DNA of 64,000 nt from Streptomyces sporangiiformans (lineage in GTDB: Bacteria; Actinomycetota; Actinomycetes; Streptomycetales; Streptomycetaceae): assembly GCF_005768555.2 (NCBI RefSeq), contig NZ_VCHX02000129.1:82204-146203 (forward strand), given 5' to 3'. The notes below the pieces were generated by a model, which ran no database searches, was not told the origin of the DNA, and saw nothing but the letters and a program-made list of their open reading frames with translations. Positions 25,019 to 33,645 of this stretch are shown here, in pieces. A program made the translations under genes and the position numbers. The first letter of the stretch is position 1. Every line of letters begins with the position of its first letter.

Positions 25019-25842
25019 AACCGGCGCGCCACCCCTGGCTCCTCACCGCGATCGCCGTACTGATCACCGTCGCCTTTCTGCTGCCGATCTACTGGATGGT
25101 CAAGACCAGCCTCACCGAGCCGGACCGGATCCTGGCCGGGTCCCCGCGCTGGATCCCCGCACCGCTCACCACCGAGAACTACTCGGCGGCGTTGGAGGAC
25201 GACGCACTCCTCCAGGCCCTGCGCAACAGCCTGGTGATCTCCTGCGGAGTGGTCGCCATCACCCTGCTGCTGGGCGTCCCGATCAGCTACGCGCTCGCCC
25301 GCGTCCGTATGCGCGGCTCCGGTGCCATGGTGCTCGCCCTGCTCGTCGCCCAGCTTCCGCCCAGCATCGTGCTGGCGGCCCCGCTGTTCATCCTCGAACG
25401 CCGGGCCGGTATCGACGACACGTACATCGGCCTGATCGCCGCCGACACGACCCTCACCCTGCCCTTCGCGGTGATCGTGCTGCGCCCTGTCCTGCGAGGT
25501 GTGCCGAGGGAACTGGAGGAGGCCGCCCTGGTCGACGGCTGCGGGCTGACGGGCGTACTGCTGCGCATCGTTCTGCCCCTCATGGTGCCCGGACTCGTCG
25601 CGGTGGCCGGCCTCTCCTTCCTGATCGGCTGGGGCGAGTTCGTCTTCGGACTCACCCTCGCCCAGGACCCCGACGTACAACCGGTCACCGTCCTCCTCAA
25701 CGCCTTCGTCGGCCAGCACGGAACGTCCTGGGGGAGGTTGATGGCCACCGCCACACTCATCAGCATCCCGGTGGTCTGCATCTTCGCGATCTTCCAACGC
25801 TTCATCGTCGGCGGGCTCACCGCCGGAAGCATCAGAGGCTGA
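25015..25842 (+). CDS. Sugar ABC transporter permease (MalG type)
   Basis: A 275-aa second permease: N-terminal helix WLLTAIAVLITVAFLLPIYW, EAA loop EEAALVDGCGLTGVLLRIVL and C-terminal RFIVGGLTAGSIRG, the classic MalG ending. The ATGA overlap with the preceding gene couples them. No ATPase gene is present; Streptomyces sugar importers commonly share the MsiK ATPase, which likely serves here. Confidence 0.94.
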   Translation: MKPARHPWLLTAIAVLITVAFLLPIYWMVKTSLTEPDRILAGSPRWIPAPLTTENYSAALEDDALLQALRNSLVISCGVVAITLLLGVPISYALARVRMRGSGAMVLALLVAQLPPSIVLAAPLFILERRAGIDDTYIGLIAADTTLTLPFAVIVLRPVLRGVPRELEEAALVDGCGLTGVLLRIVLPLMVPGLVAVAGLSFLIGWGEFVFGLTLAQDPDVQPVTVLLNAFVGQHGTSWGRLMATATLISIPVVCIFAIFQRFIVGGLTAGSIRG

Positions 25843-25870
25843 GGGACCGCGGGCGTTCACGCTGCCCTGT

Positions 25871-27316
25871 TCAGGCCCGCAACGGGTTGGCGCGCGCCGC
25901 CGCCAGCAGGTACCAGGCGGTCGCGCCCGTGTGCCGGTACGGGTAGTAGCCGAAGCCGAAACCGGTGTCGAGGGGGCTGCTCGCCGAGACGACTCCGGAA
26001 CGCTCGGGGAGCGCCTTGCCGCCGACGCTCTGGCCGCCGCCGAGCAGGTCCTGGGCCCGCTCGATGGAGGCGATCAGCCGGCGGGCGCGCGCCTGGTCGC
26101 CGCGTCCGTCGCGGTCCCGCAGGGCGAGCGCGAGGTGGGCCGTTCCCTCGAACCACACGCCGTTCCGGTCGGGCTTGGGCTGGAACTCGGCGATCGGGGC
26201 GTCCTCGTTCGCCACGAGACTGGCGGAGCTGAAGGTGACCCCCTCGTACGACTGGCCCGCGGGCACCGTGCTGTTCCGCCGGCCGGCGTGGTCCAGGACG
26301 GCCAGCTCGGCCGCGGCCCAGTCCAGCGACCGGGAGTAGGAACTGGGGCGGGACGAGGACGAAGAGGGAGACGAGGAGGCCAGGGCGAGATGGGTCCAGG
26401 TCTGGGTGTCTTCCGGGATCGGCGACTTGTTGACCGTCACACCGTCGTTGGTACCGGTGTAGAAGAAGCCGCCGGACGGCTCCCACATCTTCTTGACGAA
26501 GGCCTCGGCACGCGCGCGCCGCTCCCGCCACACCCGGTCCCCGGTGAGCCGGGCGAGCCGTCCGAAGAGGCAGATCAGGTCCGTGTTGTGCTCGGTCGAG
26601 GTGAAGGGCAGTTTCTCGTTGGCTCCGTTGACGCCGAACTTGTAGCCGCCGAGGGGTTCGTCGGTGCGGCCGGTCCGCTCGATCCACGTACCGATCCGCA
26701 CGGCACCGTCGAGGAAGCGTCGGGCCCCGGTCCGTCGGGCGAGCGCGCTGAGCGCGATGCCCGCCCAGGCCATGTCGCCCACGGCCGTTCCGGTGAAGCC
26801 GAACTGCGTGCCGACGTTGGCGGTGCCGTCCGCCCGCACGAAGCCGTCCGGCTGCCGTGAACCGTCGAAGAAGGTGTACGGCCCGACGTTGTACGCCTGG
26901 CGGAGCCTGCCGTCGTCGTACGCCGGGTCGTGGGCCTGGGCGTACAGCAGCGCGTCGCCGAGGGCCGCGGCTCTGGCCCGGCCGTCCGCGGTACGAGCCG
27001 CGAGGTGGGCCAGGATCGCGAGGGCGTTGTCATAGGTGAACGCGGTGCTGAACAGACCCGCCTGGTCGGTGTAGCTCTGGGTCAGGCGGATGCTGCCGTG
27101 GTCCGGATAGGCGTCCATGGCGGCGGCGAGAAAGGCGTGCCCACGACGCCGGGCTCGACGGCCGGCGGAAGTCCCGGTGGCATCCGGGGCCCCGGCCGCG
27201 TGGGCCGCCCCGGAGCCGGCCGCGGTGAGCGCCGCGGCACCGATGCCGAGGCCGGTCCCGATGAGCGTACGGCGGCTGAACGCGGGGCCTGGGCCGTGGC
27301 CTTGGCTGCCGGTCAT
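25871..27316 (-). CDS. Tat-exported alpha/alpha-barrel putative glycoside hydrolase
   Basis: A 481-aa secreted protein. The N-terminal Tat signal has SRRTLIGTGLGIG and a cleavage-like AAHA at about residue 40. The mature part repeats short helices typical of six-hairpin glycosidases (TYDNALAILAHLAARTADGR, AWAGIALSALARRTG, STEHNTDLICLFGRLARLTG, DTGFGFGYYPYRHTGATAWY). A Ser/Pro run (SSSPSSSSSRPSS) lies in one loop. I cannot assign a GH family. It converges on the sugar ABC operon and has a LacI-type operator in its promoter, suggesting it releases the imported sugar. Confidence 0.72.
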   Translation of the reverse strand: MTGSQGHGPGPAFSRRTLIGTGLGIGAAALTAAGSGAAHAAGAPDATGTSAGRRARRRGHAFLAAAMDAYPDHGSIRLTQSYTDQAGLFSTAFTYDNALAILAHLAARTADGRARAAALGDALLYAQAHDPAYDDGRLRQAYNVGPYTFFDGSRQPDGFVRADGTANVGTQFGFTGTAVGDMAWAGIALSALARRTGARRFLDGAVRIGTWIERTGRTDEPLGGYKFGVNGANEKLPFTSTEHNTDLICLFGRLARLTGDRVWRERRARAEAFVKKMWEPSGGFFYTGTNDGVTVNKSPIPEDTQTWTHLALASSSPSSSSSRPSSYSRSLDWAAAELAVLDHAGRRNSTVPAGQSYEGVTFSSASLVANEDAPIAEFQPKPDRNGVWFEGTAHLALALRDRDGRGDQARARRLIASIERAQDLLGGGQSVGGKALPERSGVVSASSPLDTGFGFGYYPYRHTGATAWYLLAAARANPLRA

Positions 27317-27332
27317 GGGTCTCCCCTATGTT

Positions 27333-27346
27333 TGAGAGCGCTCTCA
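27333..27346. promoter_or_regulatory. LacI/GalR-type operator
   Basis: Perfect 14-bp palindrome TGAGAGCGCTCTCA, 17 bases upstream of the putative glycosidase start. The central CG flanked by GAG/CTC is the usual signature of LacI-family operators in actinobacteria. Confidence 0.8.
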
Positions 27347-27429
27347 GCGATGCGCGCTCATTGTGCTGGCGCATGTGGGGCGGGTCAACGCCTGTGACAG
27401 CCAAATCAGTTGGGGAGAAGGAAACGAGG

Positions 27430-27460
27430 GGCCCCGCAACACCGGCGGTGTTGCGGGGCC
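27430..27460. terminator. Hairpin terminator after the carbonic anhydrase gene
   Basis: Perfect 14-bp stem GGCCCCGCAACACC / GGTGTTGCGGGGCC with a GGC loop, 25 bases beyond the stop of the minus-strand carbonic anhydrase gene. Confidence 0.85.
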
Positions 27461-27485
27461 GAGGAAACGCGGAGGTGGCCGTCGG

Positions 27486-28358
27486 TCACTCGTCCACGAC
27501 GGTGAGCTCGCGATCGTTCAGCGGCTGGGTCGGCCGATCGGCCTTCGGGAACAGCTCCTTGTACGCGGCCACCTCGTCCGGGGCGACCTGCACCGGTTCC
27601 TTGAGAACGGTCCACTTGACGCCCTCGGTGCAGGGCGGGGTCGTCAGTGAGCCCTCGTACTGGTACTGGTCACGGTCACCGGGCAGGAACGCGGTGAGAT
27701 CGAAGGTCTTGGTGATCTTCTCCGTGGCGCCTTCCTCGGACGGCAGCTTCTCGAAGAGATCCGCGAAGGCGGACGTACCGGCCTTCTCCTTCATCAGTAC
27801 GCCCACGACTGCGAGCTTGCCGTTCTTGTCCGCGTGCACGAAGTGCATCTCCATCGCGGTGTGCTCACCCTCCTCCGTGTGCTCGCTCGGGAGGTGGAAG
27901 TGGAACTGCTTGAGGTCGTAGGAGGTGCCGTCGATGACGATCTTGCTGCCCGCGGAGACATCGGCCTGGACGGTGTGACCGTTGTTCACCAGCTCGGCGG
28001 TGACGGGTCTGTAGTCGATGGTGACGGCCTTGTCGACCGGGGCCTCGGCCGCCTTGTCGTCATCCAGATCGATCGGGGACTGTTCGCGCCCGGCCTCACA
28101 GGCCTCGAAGTCCTCGGCGAGGGTCGCCCAGTTCGCCGGACCGTCAGCCCCCTCGTAACTCCAGTGGGCACCCTCCTGCTTCTTCTCGTTCTTCTCACCC
28201 TTGGCGTCGGAGTTGCCGTCGGAGTTGGGCGAGACGGCCGCGGCCGGCGTGCTCTTCGCATCCGCGCCGCCGTCTTCGTCGGCGCAGGACGTGGCCGTGA
28301 AGACCGTCAGGGCGGTGACTCCGGCTATCGCGGCCATGCGTATGACACGGGAAGACAT
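27486..28358 (-). CDS. Alpha-type carbonic anhydrase, secreted lipoprotein
   Basis: A 290-aa alpha-carbonic anhydrase that interconverts CO2 and bicarbonate outside the membrane. The zinc ligands are the two His of QFHFHLPSEH and the His of EMHFVHADKNG. Other conserved segments are EQSPIDLDDD and the gate motif YEGSLTTPPCTEGVKW. The N-terminal signal MSSRVIRMAAIAGVTALTVF ends in a Cys (TATSC) suggesting lipidation, followed by an acidic/Lys-rich linker. The ATG at 28358 is preceded by GAGGTGG; the frame is open further upstream but not coding-like. Confidence 0.94.
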   Translation of the reverse strand: MSSRVIRMAAIAGVTALTVFTATSCADEDGGADAKSTPAAAVSPNSDGNSDAKGEKNEKKQEGAHWSYEGADGPANWATLAEDFEACEAGREQSPIDLDDDKAAEAPVDKAVTIDYRPVTAELVNNGHTVQADVSAGSKIVIDGTSYDLKQFHFHLPSEHTEEGEHTAMEMHFVHADKNGKLAVVGVLMKEKAGTSAFADLFEKLPSEEGATEKITKTFDLTAFLPGDRDQYQYEGSLTTPPCTEGVKWTVLKEPVQVAPDEVAAYKELFPKADRPTQPLNDRELTVVDE

Positions 28359-28535
28359 GCTTGTTTCCACCTCATGGAGGTCGGCTGATCGGGATTTCGG
28401 CCACCGTTTGGGTGCCGATCTCCACTGTTCGGTCCGGCCGACCAGCGCAGAGACGAGCGACGAACAAGGAAGGACCAATCGAGTTAAGGGCTCGTACAAA
28501 AAACGATCTGCGTTTCTTACCCTGCGGAAGTTGAC

Positions 28536-28552
28536 TCTCCTACCGTGGGAGA
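28536..28552. promoter_or_regulatory. MerR-type dyad
   Basis: TCTCCTACCGTGGGAGA, a 17-bp near-palindrome (14 of 17 positions agree with its reverse complement), ending four bases before the start of the MerR fusion gene and preceded by a TTGACT hexamer. Likely autoregulatory site. Confidence 0.6.
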
Positions 28553-28556
28553 CCCG

Positions 28557-30143
28557 ATGGTGAGTCGCGTGCGTATCGAGGACACGGCCTTGTTGAGCAT
28601 CGGCGAGGCGGCGGAACGTACCGGATTGTCGGTGAAGTTGATCCGGCACTGGTCCGACGTCGGAGTGGCGCCGCCGACGCGCCGTACGTCGGCCGGCTAC
28701 CGGTTGTACGACGCCCAGGCAGTGGCTCGGCTGGAGTTGGCGCGGACGTTGCGTGATCTCGGACTGGGCCTGGATGCCATTCGCGGCGTTGTCGACCGCA
28801 CGCGTGGCCTGGCCGAGGCGGCAGCGGTCCACGCAGACGCGCTGGAAGCGCAGATCCGCACGCTTCGACTACAGCAGGCGGTTCTGCGGTCGGTCGTCAA
28901 CCGCAGCACCACGACTGAGGAGTTCACCATCATGACCAAGGTGGCGCGGCTGTCCGCGGCCGAGCGCACGGCGATCATCCACGAGTTCGTGTTGAGCACG
29001 ATCGAGGACCTGGACGTACCGACCTACCGGCAGGGACTGCTCGCCGCTACCCCGAACCTGCCCGTGGAGCCCACCGCCGAGCAGGTCGACGCCTGGATCG
29101 AGCTGGCGGAACTCGTCCGCGACCCCGCGTTGCGCACGGCGATGCGCCGCATGGCCGAGTACTCGGCCGAGCACGCACCGGGTGAGCACGACGAGCAGAC
29201 TCTCCGAGCGGTGCAGGACCTCACCGACATGTGGGTGCGGCGGGTCACCGCGGCAATCGAGGACGGGATCGCCGCGGACTCACCGACCTCCGAGCCGATC
29301 GTGGCCGACATCGTCCAGGCATGGATCCCCACCCAGTCCCAAACTCGCCGCCCCTCGGACGGCGACGGCGCCGACGCCCGGCGTCGACTGCTGGAACAAC
29401 TCGAAGTCGCCGCCGACACCCGAACCGAACGCTACGGGCAGCTGCTGTGCATCATCAACGGCCGGCCACCAAGGCCGAGCATGGCCGTGCCGGGCCAGTG
29501 GCTCATGACCGCGCTGCGAACCCACTCCGAGCCGGGCGCGCGGGCCGCGGGCATCGCGGCGATGGTCGACGATCAGGGGAATACGACCGATCCGGCGGGC
29601 CTGTTGAACGCCTGCACCCGGGTTCTGGCCGAGGTGGAGAAGATGGTGGCCGCCGTGAAACCGGAGCAGCTGGGCGATCCCACACCGTGCGCCAACTGGG
29701 ACGTACGCACCCTGCTCAACCACCTGGTCTGGGAGAACCTGTTGTGGACGAGCCTGGCCGACGGCACCCCCCGTTCCGACTTCACCGCCGACCACCTCGG
29801 CGGCGACCCGGCAGCCGCGTTCCGCTCCGCGGCGCGGACGACACTCACGGCGTTTCGCCGACCGGGCATGACCGAGCAGCACTACGGCCCGGCCCCTGGC
29901 TGGCGGCTGGTCGAGCAGGTCATCATCGAAATGCTGGTCCACGGCTGGGACCTGGCCAAGGCGACCGGCCGGCCGACCGACTTCCTCCCGGACATCGCCG
30001 AGACCACCCTGCCCGCGGCCCAGGCGATCTACGGTGCCCTGCCCAGAACTCCCGGCGGTTCCTTCGCCCCGCCACAGCCGACACCCGCCGGTGCGAGCGC
30101 CACCGACCGCCTTGCCGCGTACCTGGGCCGCACGATCGGCTGA
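28557..30143 (+). CDS. MerR regulator fused to TIGR03086-type maleylpyruvate isomerase fold
   Basis: A 528-aa fusion. The N-terminal MerR HTH (about 8-80) reads LSIGEAAERTGLSVKLIRHW, VGVAPPTRRTSAGYRLYD, followed by a coiled coil (85-115). A helical middle region (120-320) is not recognised. The C-terminal part (330-528) is a DinB-fold mycothiol-dependent isomerase-like domain with LLNHLVWENLLW and IIEMLVHGWDLAKATGR, whose His are likely metal ligands. The ATG at 28557 has GGGAGA five bases ahead. The C-terminal domain probably acts as an effector sensor, or the regulator senses a thiol adduct. Confidence 0.85.
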   Translation: MVSRVRIEDTALLSIGEAAERTGLSVKLIRHWSDVGVAPPTRRTSAGYRLYDAQAVARLELARTLRDLGLGLDAIRGVVDRTRGLAEAAAVHADALEAQIRTLRLQQAVLRSVVNRSTTTEEFTIMTKVARLSAAERTAIIHEFVLSTIEDLDVPTYRQGLLAATPNLPVEPTAEQVDAWIELAELVRDPALRTAMRRMAEYSAEHAPGEHDEQTLRAVQDLTDMWVRRVTAAIEDGIAADSPTSEPIVADIVQAWIPTQSQTRRPSDGDGADARRRLLEQLEVAADTRTERYGQLLCIINGRPPRPSMAVPGQWLMTALRTHSEPGARAAGIAAMVDDQGNTTDPAGLLNACTRVLAEVEKMVAAVKPEQLGDPTPCANWDVRTLLNHLVWENLLWTSLADGTPRSDFTADHLGGDPAAAFRSAARTTLTAFRRPGMTEQHYGPAPGWRLVEQVIIEMLVHGWDLAKATGRPTDFLPDIAETTLPAAQAIYGALPRTPGGSFAPPQPTPAGASATDRLAAYLGRTIG

Positions 30144-30256
30144 GCGGGGCGGTTTTCCGCGAGGGGTCGCCGTCGCCTGGCAACATCTGACCGGCGGCTA
30201 CTGGGCGACCTGCACCGTCGAAGTCAGCCGTGCACCTCAACTCAGGAGGACGCCAG

Positions 30257-30952
30257 GTGACCGGTCAGAACTCCCTTGCGGACAGCGAAGTCTGGGATCC
30301 CTTCGGCACATTGCACCGCGCGCTGTGGATGGGCGGCGGCCAATGGGCCGGTAAGTCGACCGTGGCCCGGCTCCTTGCCGTCCAGTACGGCATTACCGTC
30401 TATCACTACGACTACCAGGACGCCCGCGGTCACAACGATCGCCGGATCGCCCGTCGCGTCGGCCTCGGCGAGCCCGCCACCGAACCCCACCCGGACAAGG
30501 TGTGGGTCCACCCGACCCCGGAAGAGATGGCCACCGAGACCCTGGCGGGCTTCCCGGTCCGGTTCGAATGGGCCCTGGACGACCTGCGCTCGCTCGTCTC
30601 GGGCCACCCGATCATCGCCGAAGGCTGGGGACTCCGCCCCGAGCTCGTCGCACGCATCATCGACTCACCGCGCCGGATGGTCGTCATGGTGCCCACACCG
30701 GAGTTCCGCCAACGTCAGGTCCGCGAGCTGCCCCGAGCCGCCTCGCTCGGCCACCGCGTCAGCGACCCGGCCCGAGCACAGGCCAACCGCCTCACCCGCG
30801 ACCGCCTCGTCGCCGAGGACGCCGTCCGCACCGCCCACCGACTCGGCATCCGCGTGATCGAAGTCGACGGCTCCCGCGATGCCACGGCGATCGCAGAACT
30901 CGTCGCCGACCACTTCAGCCCGTACCTCCCGCGACTGCACGGCGAGGCTTGA
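30257..30952 (+). CDS. P-loop nucleotide kinase-like protein
   Basis: A 231-aa protein with Walker A GGGQWAGKSTVARLLA near residue 29, followed by ITVYHYDYQDARGH and a later basic lid-like region (RELPRAASLGHRVSDPARAQ, NRLTRDRLVAEDA). The layout suggests a small-molecule or nucleotide kinase, with no specific substrate. The GTG at 30257 is chosen because a full AGGAGGA lies six bases upstream. It ends 12 bases before the convergent TetR gene. Confidence 0.82.
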   Translation: MTGQNSLADSEVWDPFGTLHRALWMGGGQWAGKSTVARLLAVQYGITVYHYDYQDARGHNDRRIARRVGLGEPATEPHPDKVWVHPTPEEMATETLAGFPVRFEWALDDLRSLVSGHPIIAEGWGLRPELVARIIDSPRRMVVMVPTPEFRQRQVRELPRAASLGHRVSDPARAQANRLTRDRLVAEDAVRTAHRLGIRVIEVDGSRDATAIAELVADHFSPYLPRLHGEA

Positions 30953-30964
30953 TCACCACAGCGT

Positions 30965-31720
30965 TCAGACAGTCCCAGAGGGCGGGAGTGGTGCCTCCGG
31001 TTCCGCGCTCCCCGAACCAGCCCGTTCCGCGCTCTCCGAGCCCCCCGCGCCGGCCCGTTCCCCGCTCTCCGAACCGGACGGCGCCTCGGCGCCCTGCGTC
31101 GTGTCCGCGAGGCGGCGGACGAGACGGCGCAGCTGCTCGGTGTAGCGCTCGCGGAACTCGGGCGAGTCAGGTTCAAGGCCGAAGAGCTCGCGGGCGGTCT
31201 GCGGGAGGGCCAGCGGGGCCACGACGACGGCGTACAGCATGAGCATCACCGCGGCCGGGTCGAGCTCCGGCGCCAACTCACCCTCTCTCTGGCGCCGTTG
31301 AAGGTCGGAAAGATCCTCGGGGTGCTTGCCCGCGGCGCCGCCGGTGAGGCTCTGCCAGAGGGTGAGCCGCGCGAAACGGGGGTCGTCCAAGGCCATGTGG
31401 AGATAGCGGGCGACGAGATCGTCGAGCGGAACGTCCGGCGTGGCGAACGTCGCCTCGCGGACCAGCCATTGGCGCTCCAGCTCCTGGTAGAGGCCCTCCT
31501 TGCCGCCGAAGTGGTAGGCGATGAGCTGCTTGTTGACCCCGGCGCGGTCAGCGATGTCCTGCACCCGCGCGCCCGCGTACCCCTTGGCGGCGAACTCGTC
31601 GATGGCGGCCTCGACCAGCAGCCGCCGGGTGCGCTCGGGGTCCAGGCGGCGCTCATCGGGGGCGGGGGCGCGCCGCGGGGTCCTCTTCGGGGCCTTTTCG
31701 GGGGGCTGCTGGTCGGTCAC
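30965..31720 (-). CDS. TetR family transcriptional regulator
   Basis: A 251-aa TetR. The HTH is at about 30-75: LLVEAAIDEFAAKGYAGARV, IADRAGVNKQLIAYHFGGKE. The ligand domain carries the C-terminal TetR_C pattern (RFARLTLWQSLTGG). The last 40 residues are a Gly/Ser/Glu/Ala-rich tail (GSESGERAGAGGSESAERAG), and the N-terminal 25 residues are Arg/Pro-rich. It is divergent from the NmrA-like oxidoreductase, which it probably regulates. Confidence 0.92.
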   Translation of the reverse strand: MTDQQPPEKAPKRTPRRAPAPDERRLDPERTRRLLVEAAIDEFAAKGYAGARVQDIADRAGVNKQLIAYHFGGKEGLYQELERQWLVREATFATPDVPLDDLVARYLHMALDDPRFARLTLWQSLTGGAAGKHPEDLSDLQRRQREGELAPELDPAAVMLMLYAVVVAPLALPQTARELFGLEPDSPEFRERYTEQLRRLVRRLADTTQGAEAPSGSESGERAGAGGSESAERAGSGSAEPEAPLPPSGTV

Positions 31721-31774
31721 CGAAGCAGGTTACCGGGGAGCGGGGACAGACTGAAGAGGTGTCCATCTATTTGG

Positions 31775-31804
31775 TTGACAAGTTCATCCGTACGGTTGAA
31801 GTAT
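31775..31804 (+). promoter_or_regulatory. Possible promoter of the NmrA-like gene
   Basis: Consensus -35 TTGACA (31775-31780), 18 bases, then AAGTAT (31799-31804), in the TetR/oxidoreductase divergent gap. GGTTGA occurs twice here. The -10 is weak. Confidence 0.4.
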
Positions 31805-31865
31805 GGGCCACCGAAGCCGGGCGACCCGTCAAGTCGCCCTCCGCACCGCATAGTTGGAGCCCCAG

Positions 31866-32699
31866 ATGATCCTGGTCACCGGAGCCACTGGAAACGTCGG
31901 CCGCCCCCTGGTCGACGCCCTGCTCGCCGCGGGCGCCCCGGTCCGCGCCCTCACCCGCGACCCGGCGAGGGCCGACCTGCCCGACGGGGTGGAGACGGCC
32001 CGCACCGACGAACTGCCGCTGGACGGCGTGGACGCCGTCTTCCTCAACCCCGCCGTCTTCTGGAACGGCGTCGGCGAACTCCTCGACCGCGCGGCCAAGG
32101 AGGGGGTACGCCGCATCGTCACCCTCTCCTCCGCGTCCGCCCTCACCGACGACCCGGAGAACTTCATCGCCGCCCACCATCGCGACATGGAAGCCCAAGT
32201 GACGGGCGCCGGTGTGGAGTTCACCCACCTGCGGCCCGAGGCCTTCGCCGCCAACTGCCTTCAGTGGGCCGAGGGCATCCGCCGCCACGGCACCGTCTTA
32301 CTCCCGTACCCGCAGGCGCGGACCACGCCCATCCACGAGGCGGACATCGCCGCCGTCGCCGCCCAGGCACTGCTGACCGACGAGCTCCTCGGCGCCTTCC
32401 CGTTGCTGACCGGCCCCCGGGCGCTGAGTTTCGCCGAGCAGGTACGTCTCCTCAGCGAGGCCCTGGGACGCGAGCCGGGCAGCGAACTCCGTGTGGAGCG
32501 GATCAGCCACGACAGCGCGCTGGAGGGAATGATCGCGGGCGGCGTACCGCACGCCGCGGCGGACACCCTGCTGAAGATGTTCCGCGAGGCGACGGACGGC
32601 GCGGCCACACCCGTCTCCCCCGAGGTGGAGCGCATCACGGGACGCCCGGCACGGGATTTCGCCGAGTGGGCCGAGGAGCACGTCACCGCGTTCCGCTGA
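31866..32699 (+). CDS. NmrA/NAD(P)-binding Rossmann protein
   Basis: A 277-aa atypical SDR of the NmrA/quinone-reductase-like group. The nucleotide motif ILVTGATGNVGRPLVDALL is at the very N-terminus, VRALTRDPARADLPDGVE follows, and the later TPIHEADIAAVAAQALL is typical. The Tyr-x-x-x-Lys catalytic pair is not apparent, so a redox-sensor or quinone-reductase role is more likely. The ATG at 31866 is supported by GGAG eight bases ahead; an upstream TTG is rejected. Confidence 0.9.
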   Translation: MILVTGATGNVGRPLVDALLAAGAPVRALTRDPARADLPDGVETARTDELPLDGVDAVFLNPAVFWNGVGELLDRAAKEGVRRIVTLSSASALTDDPENFIAAHHRDMEAQVTGAGVEFTHLRPEAFAANCLQWAEGIRRHGTVLLPYPQARTTPIHEADIAAVAAQALLTDELLGAFPLLTGPRALSFAEQVRLLSEALGREPGSELRVERISHDSALEGMIAGGVPHAAADTLLKMFREATDGAATPVSPEVERITGRPARDFAEWAEEHVTAFR

Positions 32700-32902
32700 G
32701 CCGGAGGCGGAGGCAGCCCGGACTCGGAGCCCCCCCCGCGTCGCTCCCGCCTACCACCCGGCGGCCGTATGCCGACACATGCCGAGGTGCAGCACGGCAG
32801 AGCCCGCCCCCTTGTCGACGAGGAAGGGGACCAGGCGCTCCGCCGCCTCGTCGATCATCACGTCGGTACCGCGCTTTCCGCGGGACGCCCTCGGCCTGGA
32901 GG

Positions 32903-33475
32903 TCAGGCGTCCCATGCAGGGTTCCTCCCGCTGACACCGAGCGCACGGTGGAAGACGGGCGCGTCGGCGGAGACGGGCATGGGCGGGCCGTAGCCCCCGG
33001 TGGCCCGGGCCTGCTCGGCGATCTGCTCGACCGCGCCGAGCACGACCTGCGCGGCTTCCTCGCTGAGGCCGAACGGCCGACCGGTGGCGCGGGCCAGGTC
33101 CCAGCCGTGCAGGGCGAGTTCCTCCAGGGTGATGGTGGCCGCCAAGGCCGCCGGCATCTCTCCCGGGCCGAACTCGGTGGTGCCCTCGTAGGCCGCGGGG
33201 TCGCCCCAGGCCGCCGCGGCCCGCTCGGCGGACTCGGCGACGACCGCCGACGACATGGCCGGGGCATCGCCCTCGCCGAGCTGCGGCTCCTTCCGGGCGG
33301 CCCGTGCGGACGAGGACAGGGTTCCGCCCAGGTGGTCCAGGAGTTCGGCGACGGTGAACTTCTCGCACGGGGTGCGGTCGCCGAGCTGTTCGGTGCGGAT
33401 GCCGGACACCGTCGCCGCGACCGCGTCGGCGCACTCCCGGATGGCCGGGTGCAGCGTGCTGTGCTGGGTGTTCAT
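32903..33475 (-). CDS. TIGR03086 family metal-binding protein (DinB fold)
   Basis: A 190-aa mycothiol-dependent maleylpyruvate-isomerase-like protein: RTEQLGDRTPCEKFTVAELL, DHLGG, and ITLEELALHGWDLARATGRP, with His in helices 2 and 4 as likely metal ligands. Divergent from an ArsR gene across a palindromic operator. Similar in type to the C-terminal half of the MerR fusion at 28557-30143. Good ribosome site GAGGGAGAG. Confidence 0.9.
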   Translation of the reverse strand: MNTQHSTLHPAIRECADAVAATVSGIRTEQLGDRTPCEKFTVAELLDHLGGTLSSSARAARKEPQLGEGDAPAMSSAVVAESAERAAAAWGDPAAYEGTTEFGPGEMPAALAATITLEELALHGWDLARATGRPFGLSEEAAQVVLGAVEQIAEQARATGGYGPPMPVSADAPVFHRALGVSGRNPAWDA

Positions 33476-33603
33476 GTTCTCTCCCTCGGATGCGCCGGCC
33501 CTCGTAGGTCTGCAGGGTGCCGGTCCAGGGGCCGTTCTCGCCCGCCAGGACGAGGCGCTTGCCCAGCTCCGCCTCGTTACCCGCAGCCGCCACGACCTCT
33601 CAA

Positions 33604-33619
33604 TTTAGTTAAGACTAAA
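33604..33619. promoter_or_regulatory. ArsR-type palindromic operator
   Basis: Perfect dyad TTTAGT-TAAG-ACTAAA between the divergent TIGR03086 and ArsR genes; it probably lets the ArsR protein control both. Confidence 0.75.
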
Positions 33620-33645
33620 ATGACACAGCGCGATGGCAAATTCAA

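Noticed and set aside
32751..32915. A 54-codon minus-strand frame (ending GMCRHTAAGW) overlapping the end of the TIGR03086 gene
   Set aside because: Readable and with an ATG, but no family resemblance and a 13-base overlap; too weak to call, possibly a gene scrap.
33476..33593. Minus-strand peptide reading AELGKRLVLAGENGPWTGTL before the TIGR03086 gene
   Set aside because: Looks like part of a protein but is short, runs into the TIGR03086 start region and could not be matched to anything.
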